From NCBI GenBank assembly GCA_026874595.1, contig CM049321.1, positions 46,617,797-46,681,796 of the forward strand: a DNA stretch of 64,000 nucleotides, read 5' to 3'. This stretch comes from Sipunculus nudus. Taxonomy: Eukaryota; Annelida; Sipuncula; Golfingiida; Sipunculidae. The position numbers were made by a program, and so were the translations under genes. The notes under the pieces are model-generated. The model did not search any database, was not told the DNA's origin, and saw only the letters and a program-made list of their open reading frames with translations. Positions 63,005 through 64,000 of the stretch are shown here, in pieces (within the stretch, counting starts at the first letter, position 1; each line of letters begins with the position of its first letter).

Positions 63005-64000
63005 TGCTTTATGGTTATATGTGTGCCCTGTTAACGACCGGCCAGACAGACGATCGATGAATTATAGTTGGTCAGATACCAGAGGTTTAGTTTCAAATTT
63101 TCAATAATTCTGGGGGGTATCCATGAGCCCCACAGCTCAAAAGATATTGGTAACAGAGTCCTAATTTCAGGTTTCCAAGGAGATTTTTCATGGTCCTCTC
63201 AGAATGTCCAGTTAAAAGATTCTATGTAAAAAGGTTTTGATTTGTGCCCTGTAAACAGACTACTGCTACTTTGAATTTCTAACAAATAGAGTAAATACAA
63301 GTGGTGCCCTCGGTCGGCAGGACCTGATCGAAAACTCCATGATCAATATGCATGCAAATGATCATGGCGATCAATGCATTAGTTATTCAGATACCGGAGC
63401 TTTAGTATCAAATTTTCAATTAATTTGGGGGCTACTTAATTATAAGGAGATTTTTCATGGACCTTCATGTAGATAATGAATGAAGCTTTTGTATCAAATT
63501 TTTATTTATTCATGGGGATATTTCTGAGCTCCATCGAAAGGAGGATATGGGTAACAGAGACCTAATTTCAGATTTCCTATGAGATTTTTCGAGGATCTCC
63601 CTGGATGTCAAGGTAGAATATTCTAGGTCCAATGGTTACGATTTGTGCCCTGTTAACGGACGACAACATCAGTGAAGGTCTCAAATAAAAAAGAAAAAAA
63701 AAATAATTAAAGTCCCAAAAAAATCCAGATGGCGCCAACAGCCTACATGATCTGATGAAACAATCCCTGATTAATATGCCAGCAAAGAAACATGGTGATC
63801 AATACAGTAGTTGTTCAGATACTGTAGCTTTTGTATCAAATTTTTAATTACCCGGGGGGAGGGGGGGGGGCTGAGCCCCATAGATCGGAGGATATAGGTT
63901 ACAGAGACCTACTTCCAGGTTTCCAAGAAGATTTTTCATAGACCTCCCTGGATGTCCAATTAAAAGATTATAGGTCCTACGGGTACGATTGTTCCCTGTT
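63005..64000 (-). repeat. Pearl/Helentron-like tandem element, - strand copy of 4.53-5.57 kb
   Basis: Three units in reverse orientation: gagccccacagctc (63127), gagctccatcgaaa (63527) and gagccccatagatc (63870). They share atcaatgcattagtt-ttcagat, cctaatttcaggtttcc and gtgccctgttaacgg. Degraded cores are tggtgccctc (63302) and atggcgccaac (63731). It runs off the window. Confidence 0.65.

Overview
The window is eukaryotic nuclear DNA, AT-rich and dense in repeats, with very few intact genes. Long tandem-repeat elements that carry ACGG-type microsatellites, a BEL/Pao retrotransposon, Ty3/gypsy remnants and an expanded C2H2 zinc-finger cluster together suggest a marine invertebrate, most probably a bivalve mollusc. 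That identification is inference from repeat style, not from a marker gene.

The backbone is a family of C2H2 zinc-finger genes: three loci on the + strand (starting at 111, 7489 and 25467) and three on the - strand (48137 and 62749, plus a fragment near 48.6 kb). Three look intact as coding exons (111-1211, 25467-26912, 46527-48137). The others are pseudogenes. Where both ends can be seen, the loci share an acidic N-terminal module with an IKEE motif at residues 15-18 and a splice acceptor exactly 13 nt before the ATG. Four of them also keep a conserved intronic 17-mer about 85 nt upstream of the acceptor. Each intact array stops in or just after a finger linker and runs on into decayed fingers. 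A roughly 1-kb tandem duplication of the finger exon follows the gene at 25.5 kb.

Mobile elements fill most of the rest: a gypsy 3' end with LTR (5.6-6.4 kb); a degenerate coding copy of a widespread invertebrate repeat protein (10.3-11.8 kb, -); a CR1/Rex-like LINE fragment (12.2-13.4 kb, -); a MULE-like MITE with a perfect 9-bp target duplication (16.4-16.9 kb); a miniature LTR element whose LTRs hold a tRNA-like pol III promoter and whose primer site fits tRNA-Pro (19.2-19.6 kb); a chimera of that element with a gypsy LTR, leader and gag (21.5-23.65 kb); and a decayed BEL/Pao element (28.6-34.9 kb, -).

Several families of 140-450 bp tandem repeats recur in both orientations. Many units contain the palindromic core GGTGGCGCCACC. 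Many of the arrays end in a hairpin plus GTCCGTCC tract, as in pearl/Helentron-like elements. From 56.8 to 60.2 kb two inverted arms flank about 2 kb of tandem units built on the palindrome TGTGGTCACA...TGTGACCACA. This block sits inside a split second copy of the MULE-like MITE. No rRNA gene, canonical tRNA gene or CRISPR array was seen.
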